DNA of 64,000 bases from assembly GCA_014281115.1 (NCBI GenBank), contig JACONQ010000001.1, positions 4,278,001 through 4,342,000 of the forward strand, in the 5' to 3' direction. Under the pieces are notes generated by a model. That model searched no databases and was not told the origin of the DNA. It saw only the letters and a program-made list of their open reading frames with translations. Origin of the DNA: Laburnicola sp. R22_1. Lineage: Eukaryota; Ascomycota; Dothideomycetes; Pleosporales; Didymosphaeriaceae. Shown here piece after piece: positions 11,652 to 24,050 of the stretch (the first letter of the stretch is position 1; the number at the start of each line of letters is the position of its first letter). Made by a program: the position numbers and the translations under genes.

Positions 11652-12021
11652 ATAATCTTATTCTTTATACTAATTATAACTAGGCTGAAAATTTCAACAG
11701 GATAACTCGAAGATCCACGGAACTCCACAGGTGAAAAGGTGGTTTTCTAGGAATAAAGTCTTTGTTTTTGGGCATCCACCCTATTCACCAGACTTAAATC
11801 CTATAGAAAACGTTTGGAGTCTATTAAAAGATAGGCTAGGAAAACGAAATAGGGCTTCTTTAGGCTTTAGCACTAGTAAATATAGTGTAGAAGCCTTTAA
11901 AAGAGCCATACAAGAGGAGTGGGATTTAATTCCACAGGAGACTATAGATAATTGTATACTATCTTTGCCTAAGCGTTATAATAACGTTATAGAGGCTAAA
12001 GGATGGTATACTAAGTACTAG
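10704..12021 (+). pseudogene. Tc1/mariner DD34E transposase, broken
   Basis: From ATG 10,704 a frame runs to 11,267 with one internal TAG (10,875-10,877, CAG-type). It holds an N-terminal helix-turn-helix region. The first catalytic Asp, expected in FSDES, is Asn here (codon 11,154-11,156), a G-to-A change. A canonical GTAAGT at 11,256 could open an intron. The frame is next seen at 11,346-11,526 with the family-typical VWGCIW, then is interrupted by pyrimidine and TA simple repeats. It resumes at about 11,692 with the second Asp in QDN (codon 11,701) and the Glu in PDLNPIENVW (codon 11,806), 34 residues apart. It ends at TAG 12,019-12,021. The intact enzyme would integrate at TA; this one cannot be active. 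Gene identity is certain; exon structure is guessed. Confidence 0.9.
11540..11652 (+). repeat. CTTTTT hexamer tract followed by TA tract
   Basis: About nine CTTTTT units (11,545-11,605) and then about twenty TA steps (11,613-11,650). They lie inside the transposase between its second and third readable blocks and break the frame. Confidence 0.85.
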
Positions 12022-13566
12022 TAATATATTATTTACTAGTTCTATCTAATTATTTAATTTTAATTAATCTTTATCTTTTTCCTTATAATTATTATTTCTA
12101 TGAATAAACCTATAATGGAAATTAAGTTATATAGTCCTTATAGACTAAACTATAATATACATAAGTTATAGAATTTTATCTACGTAGAAAAAAAAGTTAT
12201 ATAGAGTCAAAGTTTTAAGAAAAAATTCTCTTAACTTTACTAAGATACCTCTAGTTAGCGCTGATTACTAAGCCCCCACTAACCTTCTATACCAAATCTG
12301 CCAAACTCCGCCTTTAAAACGGTATACTTTTTATTTACATAGTATTAAAACTCACTTAGTTATATAACTTCTAAAAAGGTATCTTTTTAGGAGAGAACTT
12401 TTATTGTATCACCCTACTGTAGTAAAATAGGTTAGGGACTATTTGTTAGCACGTGCAAATTAGCCCTTTATACTAGAGGTAGTTAATTATAAGATATTCT
12501 AGGCACTAAAGTTAATAATAATACAATACGCAGCTGCTGCCTATATAGGATAAAATGCGCAACTAGATATAGATTGCCTATTTATACTATCTTTTTATCC
12601 TTACAAATATTTAATTGCTAGTTAAGACCTTAAGGTTAGTTACTATATCTATTCCTTACCCTAAAAATACTACTGCTACCAAATATATAGTGTTGCGCCC
12701 CTACTTAGAAGACGTAAATATTAAAGCTAGGTATAATAGTTAGACACTACTTAATATTAAAAACTATATAGTTTATACTAAGAACTTATATAGTAAGTAG
12801 ATAGCTACTATAGAGTTAAATTACTATATTAAGAAGAATACGCATCTTCTTAAGTAGAAGTCTAGAATTAAAGGTAGGATAAGCCTTATAATATAGATTG
12901 CCCTATACTAGTTTAGATGCAAGGTGCTTATAACTATTAAAAAGGACTAGAATATAGTTATTTTTATAAAGTAAATGTTTAGACTAGTAGCTATATACTA
13001 TTATATAGCTTATTGGAGCAATTACTGCCTAATATTAGATTTTTAATTAATAGCTAGTTACTTTAAAGATAGTAGTGATATAGAGTAGGTACTAGAAGTA
13101 TAAATAATATATAAGTACGCAATTATACTATAAGAGATTTAGAAAAGAGAGCTAGGGTAGTGTTAGGGTACTATTTAGTATTAGGAGTAGGAAGCGCGCG
13201 TAATTTATTATATATTATAGCGGCACTAGAGCATACGTCTAGGGGTTCTAAGTAGTTAATTATTAGGTAATAAAGTAGTAGGTAAAGGTCTATTGTCTAG
13301 TAAGGTAGCGGCAAAAGATTAAAAGGTAGGTATTAATTATTTAGTAATGCAGCAGGCAGGCAAGCAAGTTAGAGTGTTATTATTATAGGGTTAGTTGTCT
13401 TAGAAGCTAGAGGAGGCGTTAGAAAAACTTTAATGCGCTCTAGGCTTAGCGCGCATATAATATTATGTGGGCGCTAGTAACGCAATAAAAAAATGTAGTA
13501 ATTAAACATAGTAGAGTCACTTAAAAACTAATAAGTGGAGGTAGTTTATACTCCTGCCTAAAAGAG

Positions 13567-14414
13567 ATAGTTTTTTATTTAGGGTAATTTATATATATAA
13601 ACTAGATTTTTAAAATTTTATATTTTTTTATTTAGGACAATTTACGTATATAAACTAAATATTTTAAAATTTAAAATACCTATTTTATATATATAAATTA
13701 CCTTAAATAGAGAACTATTCTTCTAGAAGTAAATGTACTAACACTATTACTAGATTCCTATTATTAACTATAAGTAGGCCTACTTTAATATTATTAAAGA
13801 TATTTTTACTTTAAAGACTCTAAAGACCCTCTATAAAGTCTTCTACCTATTAAGCCTACTAGAAATATTAATAATTTAGTCTTATTTAAGTTTTGTAAAA
13901 AAACTTTTATAGGAGTAAATATTTTTGTTTAAAGATAGCACCTAAAATAATATTATAGCTTATATATATATATAAAGTGCTTTAAGCTTAATAAAAAGTA
14001 TAGTAGAGCTAGTAAGAATTAAGTTATTAAAAATACTAAGAAAACTATTACTTTTTAGTTAAAGTAATACGTGTTATTAGCCTTTGCTATAAAAAATAAA
14101 TTTTAAAAGTGTTACTTAAAAGTTAAGCGTATATTTTTAACTATAGTAATATATTTAAAGTATATTTAGTAGCTATATAAAGAAAAGATTATTAGCTATT
14201 AAATATTAAAATTTATTTTCTTTAGGGTGCTTACTATATCTTTTATAAAGGGTGCCTATACTTATATAAAATATTAGCTTAAAGGATTTAAATTTAATAT
14301 TTTTATGCTACTCTACTATGTATAATAATACTAAACTTATAATATTAATAAAGTTACTACTAAGAATTCAAAGAATAAAAATAAAACTTTAAAGTTTATA
14401 TATAAAAATTCTTT
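13567..14414. other. AT-rich degraded sequence with repeated motif
   Basis: At 13,575-13,720 the motif TTTAGGRYAATTTAYRYATATAAAC recurs twice and once inverted, continuing the repeat at 8,190-8,365. The remainder has no recognisable gene. Confidence 0.45.
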
Positions 14415-14427
14415 ATATATTTAGTTT

Positions 14428-14540
14428 TTACCTTTTACGCTATTTTTAATTACTAAGCAGGGGTTCTGCTTTCTTTGTCATGTTATTTAAGATGAAAGCC
14501 TTTGTCGTCCTACTCCTAGGTAGATAAAATAACGCCATAT
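14428..14540 (-). mobile_element. RepA copy A3, truncated
   Basis: A 113-bp insertion ending AACGCCATAT. The duplication ATATATTTAGTTT (13 bp) lies at 14,415-14,427 and 14,541-14,553. Confidence 0.8.
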
Positions 14541-14728
14541 ATATATTTAGTTTAATAACTATATATATATAAATATACACTTTAAGAGCTTTAAATTTAA
14601 CCTTTTAAAAGGCTTAAGATTAATTACTAAAAGAGGGCAAGCTTAAAGGCAGACCTATATAGCTATATAAAAATGCTACTTTTATAAGTATAGCTAGCCT
14701 TATTACTATTAGTATATAGATTAGTTAA

Positions 14729-15815
14729 TTGTTGGCTTACTAAACACCTTTTTTAATCTTTATTTTTAGTTTAAGGTTAAAGTAGGTTAAGATAGAAGGT
14801 TATTATATACTATATATAGCACCTAATACTAAATAAAGAATCTTAAACATCTAATAATATAATAATAGTGTAAACTTTAAACTTACTTACATCTTGTCTA
14901 TGCTCTATAAGCTTCTAACCTATATAGGGTTTACTTATAGTGTACATAGCATACCTAGCTTATTACTACTACTATTATTAGTTATTCTAACTTAATAGTG
15001 TTAATAGCTAGGAGAATCTTGTAAATCTATATAACGCTCTCGCTATACTAAAGCTTATTAATAAAGACCTTATTATCCTTCTTTTACGTCTCCTACTAGA
15101 GAATTCTAGTACTAATAAGAAGCAATTACGTTTACTAGAGTAGGAATATAGTGCTACTATTCTTTATAAACTAGACTAACTACTAGTCTAACTAGTATAT
15201 AAGGATAGCGTTATAAATAATTAAGTATACTTATTTCTTACGCTAGATAAGTATCTTATAAATAGAATAGAACTTTAGTATAGCTATATTAGTAGTAGTA
15301 GCATAAAACTATAGCGTATACTCTTTAGCAATAGTAAGTACTTTTTTAAGAATAATATTAATGCTTAAATAGATAGTAGGGCATAAAGAGATAGTAGGAG
15401 ATTTATTAAGGATAACCATAATATAGTAATAAAGTAATAGTGTATCTAGTATATATTACCCCTATCCTATTACTTATAAGAAATATACCTATTAATATAT
15501 TAACTCATATTATTTATAATAATCTAGATAGTAGTTTGCAACTTAAAATAGCAAAGGAAGAATAGATAACTATAGCGTTGTCGCGCTAAAGTTTTATCTC
15601 TCTCCTAAAGTTCTAAGTAGCCTCTTTATAAAAAATTTATATATAGAAGCTTTGTGCTAAAACTGCTAAGCTTGCTTAGTAGTTTAAACGCGCATTTTTA
15701 ATTACCTTTTTACGCTCTTTTTAGTTACTAAGCAGGAGGCTCTACTTTTTTTGTTATATTATTTAAGATGAAAGCCTTTGTCGTTCTATCCCTAGGTAGA
15801 TAATTTAACAACACA
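14729..15815 (-). mobile_element. RepA copy A4, complete (1.09 kb)
   Basis: Runs from the variable-end signature (GGCTTACTAAACACC, then TTTAAGGTTAAAG) to the constant end AACAACACA. The flanks TAGATTAGTTAA (14,717-14,728) and TAGATTAGCTAA (15,816-15,827) differ by one C/T. It can serve as a family reference with A13, A14 and A16. Confidence 0.8.
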
Positions 15816-15827
15816 TAGATTAGCTAA

Positions 15828-16816
15828 AGTAGACTACTACTAGTAAGACTACTTCTATTCTTATTAAAGAGTTTTCTTAATATTAAATATTTAATTATAA
15901 ATCTAAAAGTAGGTAAATAAGTTAATATTATTAAAAGCTATTAAATTAGTAGAAATTCTAAAATAAATATAAATTAAAGTATTATTAGGTGTAAAAGGCT
16001 TTATAATATAAGTATATAAAAAGTACTTAGTTACTAGTAATAAAAAGGCCTATATTAATAACTTCTAGTATATTAAGTACTCTAGTTTAACTATACCTAC
16101 TATATTTTAAGCAGGCCTAGTAGCTAAAAAAACTATATACTTTAGCACTAGCTATATAATAATATAACCTCTAATATTATACCCTATTACTATTTTATAG
16201 TTAAGTAGTTTTAGCATAGCTTTAAGGCTATTAAAATTCCTACTATTTATCTACTCTTAGGGTAGTAGCTAGACCAATACTTTAAAGTGTTTTAAATAAA
16301 TTAAATAATTATAGTCTTATTAATATATATTTTATACTACTTTTATTATACTAGCCTATTAATAGTTAATATTAATAGTAGTAGTAATAATAGGCTTTAC
16401 GATTAGTAACTATAATACTTTTAGTAGTTCCTATTCTAGGTAAATAATTAGAGAACTTTATAGTGTATATACTACTTAAAAGGTTTTACTCTATAAGCTA
16501 TTTATATTATAAATAAGTATAGTGCTTTATTTAGACTATTTTATATATATACCTATATATATGAATTACTTTAAGTAAAAGACTATCTTAGGTAAGTGTA
16601 AACAAATTCTATTTTTTAGAATAGTTCTTTATTTAATATAATTTACGCACACTAAATTATAAAAAAATTTAATTACTATATATATATTAGCTTAAATAAA
16701 AAAATATTTCTACTATTTTTTAGTATTATTATTTAAAATTAGCATGCGTAGATTAGCTTAAATAAAAAACAATTTTTATTATTATTAGGTATTTTATATT
16801 TATATATTATTTATGT
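15828..16816. other. AT-rich degraded sequence, unassigned
   Basis: No readable gene. Two copies of a motif near TTAGCTTAAATAAAAAA with GCGTAGATT lie at about 16,685-16,780; they look like an inverted version of the repeat at 8.2 and 13.6 kb. Confidence 0.4.
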
Positions 16817-16821
16817 GACCA

Positions 16822-16931
16822 GCTATTCACGCTTTTTTCGATTACTAAGTAGGGGGCTCTGATTTTTGTTATGTTATTTAAGATAGAAGCCTTTATCGTG
16901 CTACTCCTAGATAGTTAATTTAATGCCATAT
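16822..16931 (-). mobile_element. RepA copy A5, truncated
   Basis: A piece of about 110 bp ending TTTAATGCCATA. Edges are approximate because I could not find a clear duplication. It lies 85 bp from A6 in opposite orientation. Confidence 0.6.
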
Positions 16932-18048
16932 ATATAATTTCTATAGTAATATATTATAAATATATATACTACTACTATACTATATAGGCTTTTTATTAAT
17001 TACTATTTTATTACTTATGTGGCATTAATTAAATCTACCTAGAGGTAGGACAACAAAGGCTTTTATCTCAAATAATATTAAAAGAAAAGCAGAGCCCCCT
17101 ACTTAGGAATTAAAAAGAGCGTAAAAAAAGGTAATTATAAAAAAAAGCGCGTTTAAACTTGCTAAGCAAGTTTTGGCGCAAAGGCTTCTATAAGCAAACT
17201 TTTTATAAAAAGGCTACTTAGAACTTTAGTAGAGAAGGAATAAAACTTTAGCGCTGCTACGCTATAGTTATTCTTCTTTTTTTACTATTCTAATTATTGC
17301 AAATAATACAAGTTAATATATTAATAGGTATATACTCTTTCTTATAAGGATTATAAGGTTAATACGTACTAGATACACGTCTATTACTCTATTACTATAT
17401 TAAGATTATTCTTAACAAAGCTTCTATTGCTATCTCTATCTCTCTACGCCCTGCTATTTACTCAAGTATTAACTCTAAATTATCTAACACTAATATACTT
17501 TCTAACGCTAAAGAGTATACACTAAATATTAGTAATACTACTATTAAAGTAACTATATTAGAGTTCTATTCTATTTATTAGATACTTATTTAATATAAGG
17601 GGTAGGTATACTTAACTATCTATAAGGCAGTCCTAGTATACTAGTTAGGTTAGCAGCTTATCTAGTTTGCAAAGGACTATAAGGTTAAATTCCTACTCTA
17701 GTAGATATAATTACTTCTTATTAGTAACTAAATTTAAGAGGAGAGGCAAAACGTAGAGAATAAGGTATTTATTAATAAGCTCTAGTATAATAAAAGCGTT
17801 ATATAGATCTATAAGATTCTCCTAGCTATTATTGCTATTAAGTTAGCTTATCTAGCGCGCAAGTATAAATAACTAATAATAGTAGTAGTAATAAACTAGG
17901 TGTGCTATATATAGTGTAAGTAAATCGTACGTTAGGCTTATAGGTATTAGGGAATATAAGTAAGTTTAAACTATTATTACGTTATAAGGTAGTATTTAAG
18001 GTTAGTCTTTAATTAGAATTAGGTGCCTTATATAGTACATAATAACTT

Positions 18049-18149
18049 CTTCCCTAGGGTTAATTTATAATGTTACGTAATCCTAGGCTAGCTATTTAAC
18101 TAACTACTATGTTATATAATAAATAATTTCTTTAATAATATTTTTTACT

Positions 18150-18184
<35 letters not shown>

Positions 18185-19330
18185 TATAATAGTAACTAAC
18201 CCAACTAGCTTATTACTCTCCTATAGTAAATTTTTCCTTACAACTAGCGAGCTGTATACTGTCTCTTAGGATCTTGCTACTATAACCTATCTCCCCTATA
18301 CTTCTACTACTACTACTTACCTTTACTCTTACCCTTATTACCTATAGTCTCCCATCTTAATAGTAGCCTAGATAATTACTACTACTTTAATAAGCTTTTT
18401 GCGCTACTACTACGCCTCTAGCATCTTATATATCATAGTAAACTTTTTCTTTCCTTTACTTTAGTTCTTGCTCTTATAGTCTTTATTACCTTTATTTTTA
18501 GTTATATTTTTAAGCTTTTATAGTATAATTTCTATATTACGATATTATTATATTATAAAGGCTGCGTCTCTTTACTAATATTTAAGTACTAAAGAACTAC
18601 CTTACACTTTAGAATCTAGAGATATAAGGCGTAGTAAATTAGTCTAAAGATATTACTAATAGGGTACTTAAAGATAAGCTCTAGAGGCCCCTTTAATAAT
18701 CCTTCTAGTTGCACAAGGTTACTAAATTATTAAGGATTTTTCTTAACTTTGCCTAGCTAGTTATCTATACCCTAACTAAATTTAATAATAGCTATATTGC
18801 TATAGGTATTAGACTTAGATATAATATTAGGTCGCTAGGAAGTAGTTATTATATTGCTAGATATAGTAAATAAAGAGTTAAATTTAGAAGATATAGTGTT
18901 ATGTGTTAAAGTAAAGATTTAGTGTACTAGGTGTTGCTAATATTATAAGAGTAGACTTATATACTATACGCATAGTAAACTATAGTTACGCTATAGCTAT
19001 TAGGTTATAAGCGTAATAATTAAACTATAGTTAAGTATCCTATTGCCTATACTACTCCTATAGTTATAGCTCTACAGTCTACTATAGCTTTCTAATAGTC
19101 TACTAGTTAACAGATAATATATAACTTAGTTATATCTAACTATTTATTAACTGCTATTATTAATGCTGCTATATAGAAAGTTAATAATAAAATTATTATT
19201 ATTTTATATATATTTTGTTACTACTACTGTATACTAGATACTAGGTTTTAGTGCCTTCTATTTTACTCCTCTCTATATATAGTGCGGACTTAACCTTGGT
19301 TAGAATCTCTATATAACAAAGATCTTTAAT
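18049..19330 (-). mobile_element. RepD copy D1, complete (1.28 kb), inside A6
   Basis: Begins TCTTCCCTAGGGTTAAT and closes at the constant end AAAGATCTTTAAT. The flanks AGTACATAATAACTT (18,034-18,048) and AGTATATAATAACTT (19,331-19,345) are a 15-bp duplication with a single C/T change. It includes an AAT run at 18,150-18,185. Confidence 0.8.
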
Positions 19331-19350
19331 AGTATATAATAACTTTCTAT

Positions 19351-20627
19351 ACCCTTCTAGACAGGAGTATAAACTACCTCTACTTATTTAGTTTTTAAGT
19401 AGCCCTACTGCGTTTAATTACTGTGTTTTTTATTGCGTTACAGCGCCTATATAATATTATATATAAGCGCTAAGCCCTAAAACTAGAGCGTATTAAAGTT
19501 TTTCTAATATCTCCCCCTAGCTTCTAAGATAACTACCCCTATAATAATAATACCTTACTTATCCACTTACCTATCGCGCTACTAGAAAATTAACACCCAC
19601 CTTTTAACCTTTTGCTATATTTCTAAATAATTAACTACTTAGAACCCCTAGATACATACGCTACTACTACTCTAATATATAATAAACTACGCGCGCTGCC
19701 TACTCCTAACACTAAATAATACCCTAACACTTCTAGTGTTAGCCTTACTTTATTTATTACTTATAGAAGTCCTATAGTATAAGCGCATATTTATATATCC
19801 GCTATATCTCTATTACCTATTCCTAGCAGAATCTATTAGTATAACAATCCTCTAGAACCTCTAGATTAAATAGCAGCGTCTTCTGCTTTATATATCTTTA
19901 ATAACCTTTAGTAAATCTAGCCTGTTGCTTTTTAAAATAGCTCTAGTTTAGTTTATCTATAATATAGCTAAGGACTAGGCTACTAAAATAGTAGAGAGAG
20001 AGCTATAAATTAAAATCTATAGCTCCTAAAGCACCTACGTATTTACTAATACTATAATAAGACAAACTAGCTACAGTAATCTATTCGCTATATAACTTAT
20101 ATTATACTACTATGCTATTAGCAATGTTAGAAGGCGTTTAACTTTTACAATACTAACCCTAGGTATTTTAGTTAGTATTATCCTTCTTATTATTGTCCTT
20201 TTTATTATTATCCTTTTTGTTATATATATATAGGCGCGTAACTACCTACCCTATAGAAAGCGCGTTATTTAGTTAAGGGAAGGCTATTAGTACCTTAGTA
20301 GATAGTAACCTTAAGGTCTTACGCAATAATATACACTGTGTATAAGGGTAAATAAATACTTAATCTAGTTATAGATTTCTATACTTTGTGCGTAGGCAGC
20401 TGCGTTATATTATTATCTTTAACTTTAACTTTAGTATTTATAGACTATAGTACACTATAATTAACTACCTTATTAGTATATGGGGCTAATTTGCACGTGC
20501 TAATAAATAGTCCCTAGCCTAACCTATCTCTAAGCTTTACCTTTTTTAATGCATTTTTAGCACACCTATAGCTTTCCCTTACAATATTGTACTATATACT
20601 AGAAGGTCTACAATATTTCTCTTTTAG
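19351..20627 (-). mobile_element. RepC copy C3, variant centre, inside A6
   Basis: The perfect 13-bp duplication AATAACTTTCTAT lies at 19,338-19,350 and 20,628-20,640. The two ends match other RepC copies, but about 19,800-20,230 does not. The match resumes at a GGCGCGTAACTACC junction like the start of C0. C0 and C3 thus belong to a variant sub-family. Confidence 0.75.
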
Positions 20628-20705
20628 AATAACTTTCTATCTTAATTTACTTTAATCTTAAACTAAAAAAAAGGTTAAAAATGATATTTGGCAAGATAAT
20701 GTTTA

Positions 20706-21771
20706 CTTATATCTATTTACTTAGTAACCTTATTATATCTATTTTTTTCTTTTTACTACTTTAGACTTTTAAAGCGTAAGCTCTTAAAACTTATAAGCAC
20801 TAGCCCCCTATTATTTAGCTTCAGCCCTAGCTTTAGCTTAGTTATAATAGCTAGTAAGCCTTTAAGCTTTAAGCTAAGAAAGCTTAAGAAAGAATTATTA
20901 TAGTGCTTTCTATCCCTACTATTAAGTAAATAATAAGTAGTTTTCTATTTAGTAAAATTTTCGCATATTATTTTAAACTTTTAATTCTTTATTTAGTATA
21001 ATTTATATATATTATTTTAAGCATTTAGTTTTCTATTTAGCGAAATCTATAATAGATTGATGCCTAGAGGCACTACAGCCCTAGAGATAATAACCCTTAT
21101 CTTTAATGCTAGTCATAACTAGGCCTAGTATATTAGGCCTAGTATATTATAAGTATAAGTAATTTCTAAAATTTCTATATAGTATTTTACTTATAAAGTT
21201 TAATTAACTATTATTTTAACTTTAACTACTAATTCTTTATACTATACTACGTTAACTCTTATACTCTATATAATATCTTATTAGATATAAACTTAAAAAA
21301 GTTAGTATTAAGCTAATAGATAGTATATATATAATAAATCCTACTATTATATATTATAAGAATATTAAGAAGCTATTTAAATAATAGGGACCTATTTTAT
21401 ATAAAAGGCCTAGTAGTTAAATAAAATATTTAGGCCTAGTATAGTAATATGTTATAACTAATTAGGAAATAATAATACTATATTAGTTAAAGGAGATAAC
21501 TTTAGGTACTAGTATACGCAATAATAACCTTAATATAAATTATAGACCTAAAATAGTATATAAGTAAAAGTAAGTGCGTTATTTGCACTATAGCCTATTA
21601 TAGCAACTATAATTTTATAGTTATAGACTATAACTAGTAAAGATAAAATTTAAACCTAAACTATTATAACTAGTATTTTAAGCTAGCGCTATATCTAATA
21701 GTTTAGTTAGTTTAAAACGCTATTTAAATAACTTTAGAAACTAGTAGTAGTTAAATTAATATAATACCTAT
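20706..21771. other. AT-rich degraded sequence with short repeats
   Basis: At 20,940-21,056 a unit near TTTCTATTTAGTRAAAT plus GCATATTATTTTAA occurs about three times at a spacing near 45 bp. No gene is recognised. A block repeated elsewhere is listed separately. Confidence 0.4.
21062..21255 (+). repeat. Repeat G, copy 1
   Basis: About 190 bp that match 53,925-54,115 at most positions, including ATAATAACCCTTATCTTTA and ACTACTAATTCTTTATA. AGGCCTAGTATATT is doubled inside this copy. It may be an LTR or element end; its type is unknown. Confidence 0.6.
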
Positions 21772-21784
21772 AATACTAAAATAT

Positions 21785-21904
21785 GTATTATTAAATTAAC
21801 TACCTAGGGGTAGAACGACACAGGCTTTTATCTTAAATAACATAATAAAAAAGTAGAGCCTCCTACTTAGTAATAAAAAAAGAGCGTAAAATAGGTAATT
21901 ACAA
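21785..21904 (+). mobile_element. RepA copy A7, truncated
   Basis: A 120-bp piece with the perfect 13-bp duplication AATACTAAAATAT at 21,772-21,784 and 21,905-21,917. Confidence 0.85.
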
Positions 21905-21917
21905 AATACTAAAATAT

Positions 21918-22460
21918 ATAAACTAAAATATTATAAATACTTGCCTAAAAATTATATATATAAAAATAATTATCTGTAATTTTATATTACTTTTTCTATA
22001 AATAATAAAGATAAAAAGCTTTAGCTAAAGCTTTATAAGTATAATAATGCTAATAAATCTTTAGTATATACTTTTTAGTTAGTTACTAATTACCCTAAAA
22101 ATAATAAAAATTGTTCTATTTAGTATAAGACTATTATTAATAATATTATTAATAGTAGTAAAAAACTACATAAATAAGTAATAAAGCAATTCTATAATTA
22201 AGTAATTAACTTACTTACTTTCTTTATTACCCTTTATAGCATAGCCTATAGTACCTCTAATAATTTTAAAATCTATATATTATAGTTAGAAATACTTTTA
22301 GTATAATCTACTATATTAAGTACTATAAAAATAGTTAAATAGTTAGTAGTTACTTAGTATAAACTAAATAAGTATACATAGTTATATAATGCCTATTATA
22401 TTACTAAAAATAATACTAAGCTACTCTATAAAGAAGTTAAGACTATTTAAAATAATTTTA
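21918..22460. other. AT-rich degraded sequence left of D2, unassigned
   Basis: No readable gene. With 23,725-24,038 it forms one stretch interrupted by D2. Possibly an old retroelement, but no diagnostic motif was found. Confidence 0.4.
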
Positions 22461-22472
22461 CTACTACCCACT

Positions 22473-23712
22473 ATTAAAGATCTTTGTTATATAAAGATTC
22501 TAACTAAGATTAAGTCCGTACTATATATAGAGAGGAGTAAAACAGAAGGTACTAAAATCTAGTACCTAGCATATAGTAGTAGTAATAAAATATATACAAA
22601 ATAATAATAATTTTATTATTAACTTTCTATATAGTAGTATTAGCAACAGCAGTTAATAGATAGTCTACTATCTAGCATAACTAAGTTACATATTATCTCT
22701 TAACTAGTAGACTATTAGAGAGCTATAGTAGACTATAAAGTCGCAACTACAAGCGTAGTATAGATAATAAGATACTTAACTATAGTTTAGTTATTACACT
22801 CACAATCTAGTAGTAGCGCAACTATAGTTTACTATACGCATAGCGTATAAAGTCTACCTACTCTTATAATATTAGTAACACCTAGTATACTAAATCTTTA
22901 TTTCTTTATCTATTATATCTAGTAATATAATAACTACTTTCTAGCAACCTAATATTGCGTCTAGGTCTAATACCTATAGCAATATAGGTATTATTAAATT
23001 TAATTAGGGCATAGATAACTAGCTAAATAAAGTTAAGAATAATTCCTAGAGATTTAGTAACCTTATACAACTAAAAAGATTATTAAAGGGACCTCTAGAG
23101 CTTATCTTTAAGTACCCTATTAGCAATATCTTTAGGCGAATTTGCTACACTTTATACCTTTAGATTCTAGAGTGTAAAATACTTTTTAGTATTTAGATAT
23201 TAGCAAAGATATAGTCTTTATAACGTAGTAATAGTATAATGTAAAGATTATACTATAAAAGCTTAAAAATATAACTAAAAATAAAGGTAATAAAGACCAT
23301 AAGGATAAGACCTAAAGCAAAGAAAAAAGAGTTTATTATAATATATAAAACGCTAGAGATATAGTAGTAGTATAAGAAGCTTATTAAGATAGTAGTAATT
23401 ATTTAGGCTGCTATTAAGGGAGGGGACTATAACTAAGTAATAGAAGTAAGAGTAGGCGGCGGCGGCAAAAGCATAGGGGAGATAGGCGGCAACAAGGTCC
23501 TAGAGAGGCGGAATACAGCTCGTCAGTTGCAAGAGGAAATCTACTATAGAAGAGAGTTAATAAAGTGGTTAGATTAGTTACTATTATAATTGTTATTATT
23601 ATTATCGTAGTAAAAAATATTATTAAAGAAATTATTAATTATATAACACAGTGATTACTTAAACAGCAAGCCGAGGATTATATAACATTATAGATTAACC
23701 CTAGGAGAGAAG
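22473..23712 (+). mobile_element. RepD copy D2, complete (1.24 kb)
   Basis: Constant end ATTAAAGATCTTTG on the left; right end CCCTAGGAGAGAAG. The duplication CTACTACCCACT / CTACTACCTACT lies at 22,461-22,472 and 23,713-23,724, with one C/T change. A GGCGGCGGCGGC patch near 23,457 has escaped most mutation. Confidence 0.8.
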
Positions 23713-23724
23713 CTACTACCTACT

Positions 23725-24038
23725 ATAATAATAATAAGCTAAGAGTTTACTTTAGTAAACACCTAATTTTGATAAATAATTACAACTACTAAAATTAATG
23801 CTCTAGAAGCTAAGTTAAAAGTTACTAAAATAGACGTTAAAAAGTATAATAAAAAAGTTAGTAATAAATATTAGATATAGAAAGTAAAGTACTAAATAAT
23901 ATATAACTATTAGTTTAACTATAATAAGGCTACCTATAAGCTAGAAAAGCTTTAGTATAACTATAACTAGTTAAACTAATATAAGTAGAATAAAGTTATA
24001 AATTTAGTATATAAAATTTAACGCTATAAGCCTAACTT
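23725..24038. other. AT-rich degraded sequence right of D2
   Basis: No gene seen; continuation of the stretch left of D2. Confidence 0.4.
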
Positions 24039-24050
24039 TTATAAGTATAT

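Larger units (their letters stand above)
8459..12419 (+). mobile_element. Tc1/mariner element (DD34E), split by Fot1
   Basis: The ends are inverted repeats of roughly 110 bases beginning CAGTAGGGTGAC on the left and closing with the complement on the right. TA flanks both sides (8,457-8,458 and 12,420-12,421). Net length without the nested Fot1 element is about 2.17 kb. The transposase relic begins at 10,704 and ends at 12,021. The Fot1 insertion lies between the left inverted repeat and the transposase start. Confidence 0.9.
8366..13566 (+). mobile_element. RepC copy C5, host of Tc1 and Fot1 insertions
   Basis: RepC sequence at 8,366-8,458 continues at 12,422-13,566. The outer duplication ATAGTTTTTTATTT lies at 8,351-8,364 and 13,567-13,580. 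Without the nested Tc1 element the copy is about 1.24 kb, matching C6. This is the outermost layer of a three-deep nest. Confidence 0.8.
17017..20700 (+). mobile_element. RepA copy A6, host of D1 and C3
   Basis: RepA sequence runs from the constant end (ATGTGGCATTAA) to 18,048, resumes at 19,331-19,350 and again at 20,628-20,700 (the AAAAAAGGTTAAAAA...GGCAAG end). D1 and C3 explain the gaps. Stop codons apart, one frame can be followed at about 17,430-17,950 in parallel with A8 and A14 (shared core NAKEYT), so the family probably carried a protein of unknown function on this strand. Confidence 0.7.

Noticed and set aside
11513..11728. 71-codon minus-strand frame rich in Lys/Arg and Ile/Tyr
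   Set aside because: Translation of the CTTTTT and TA simple repeats.
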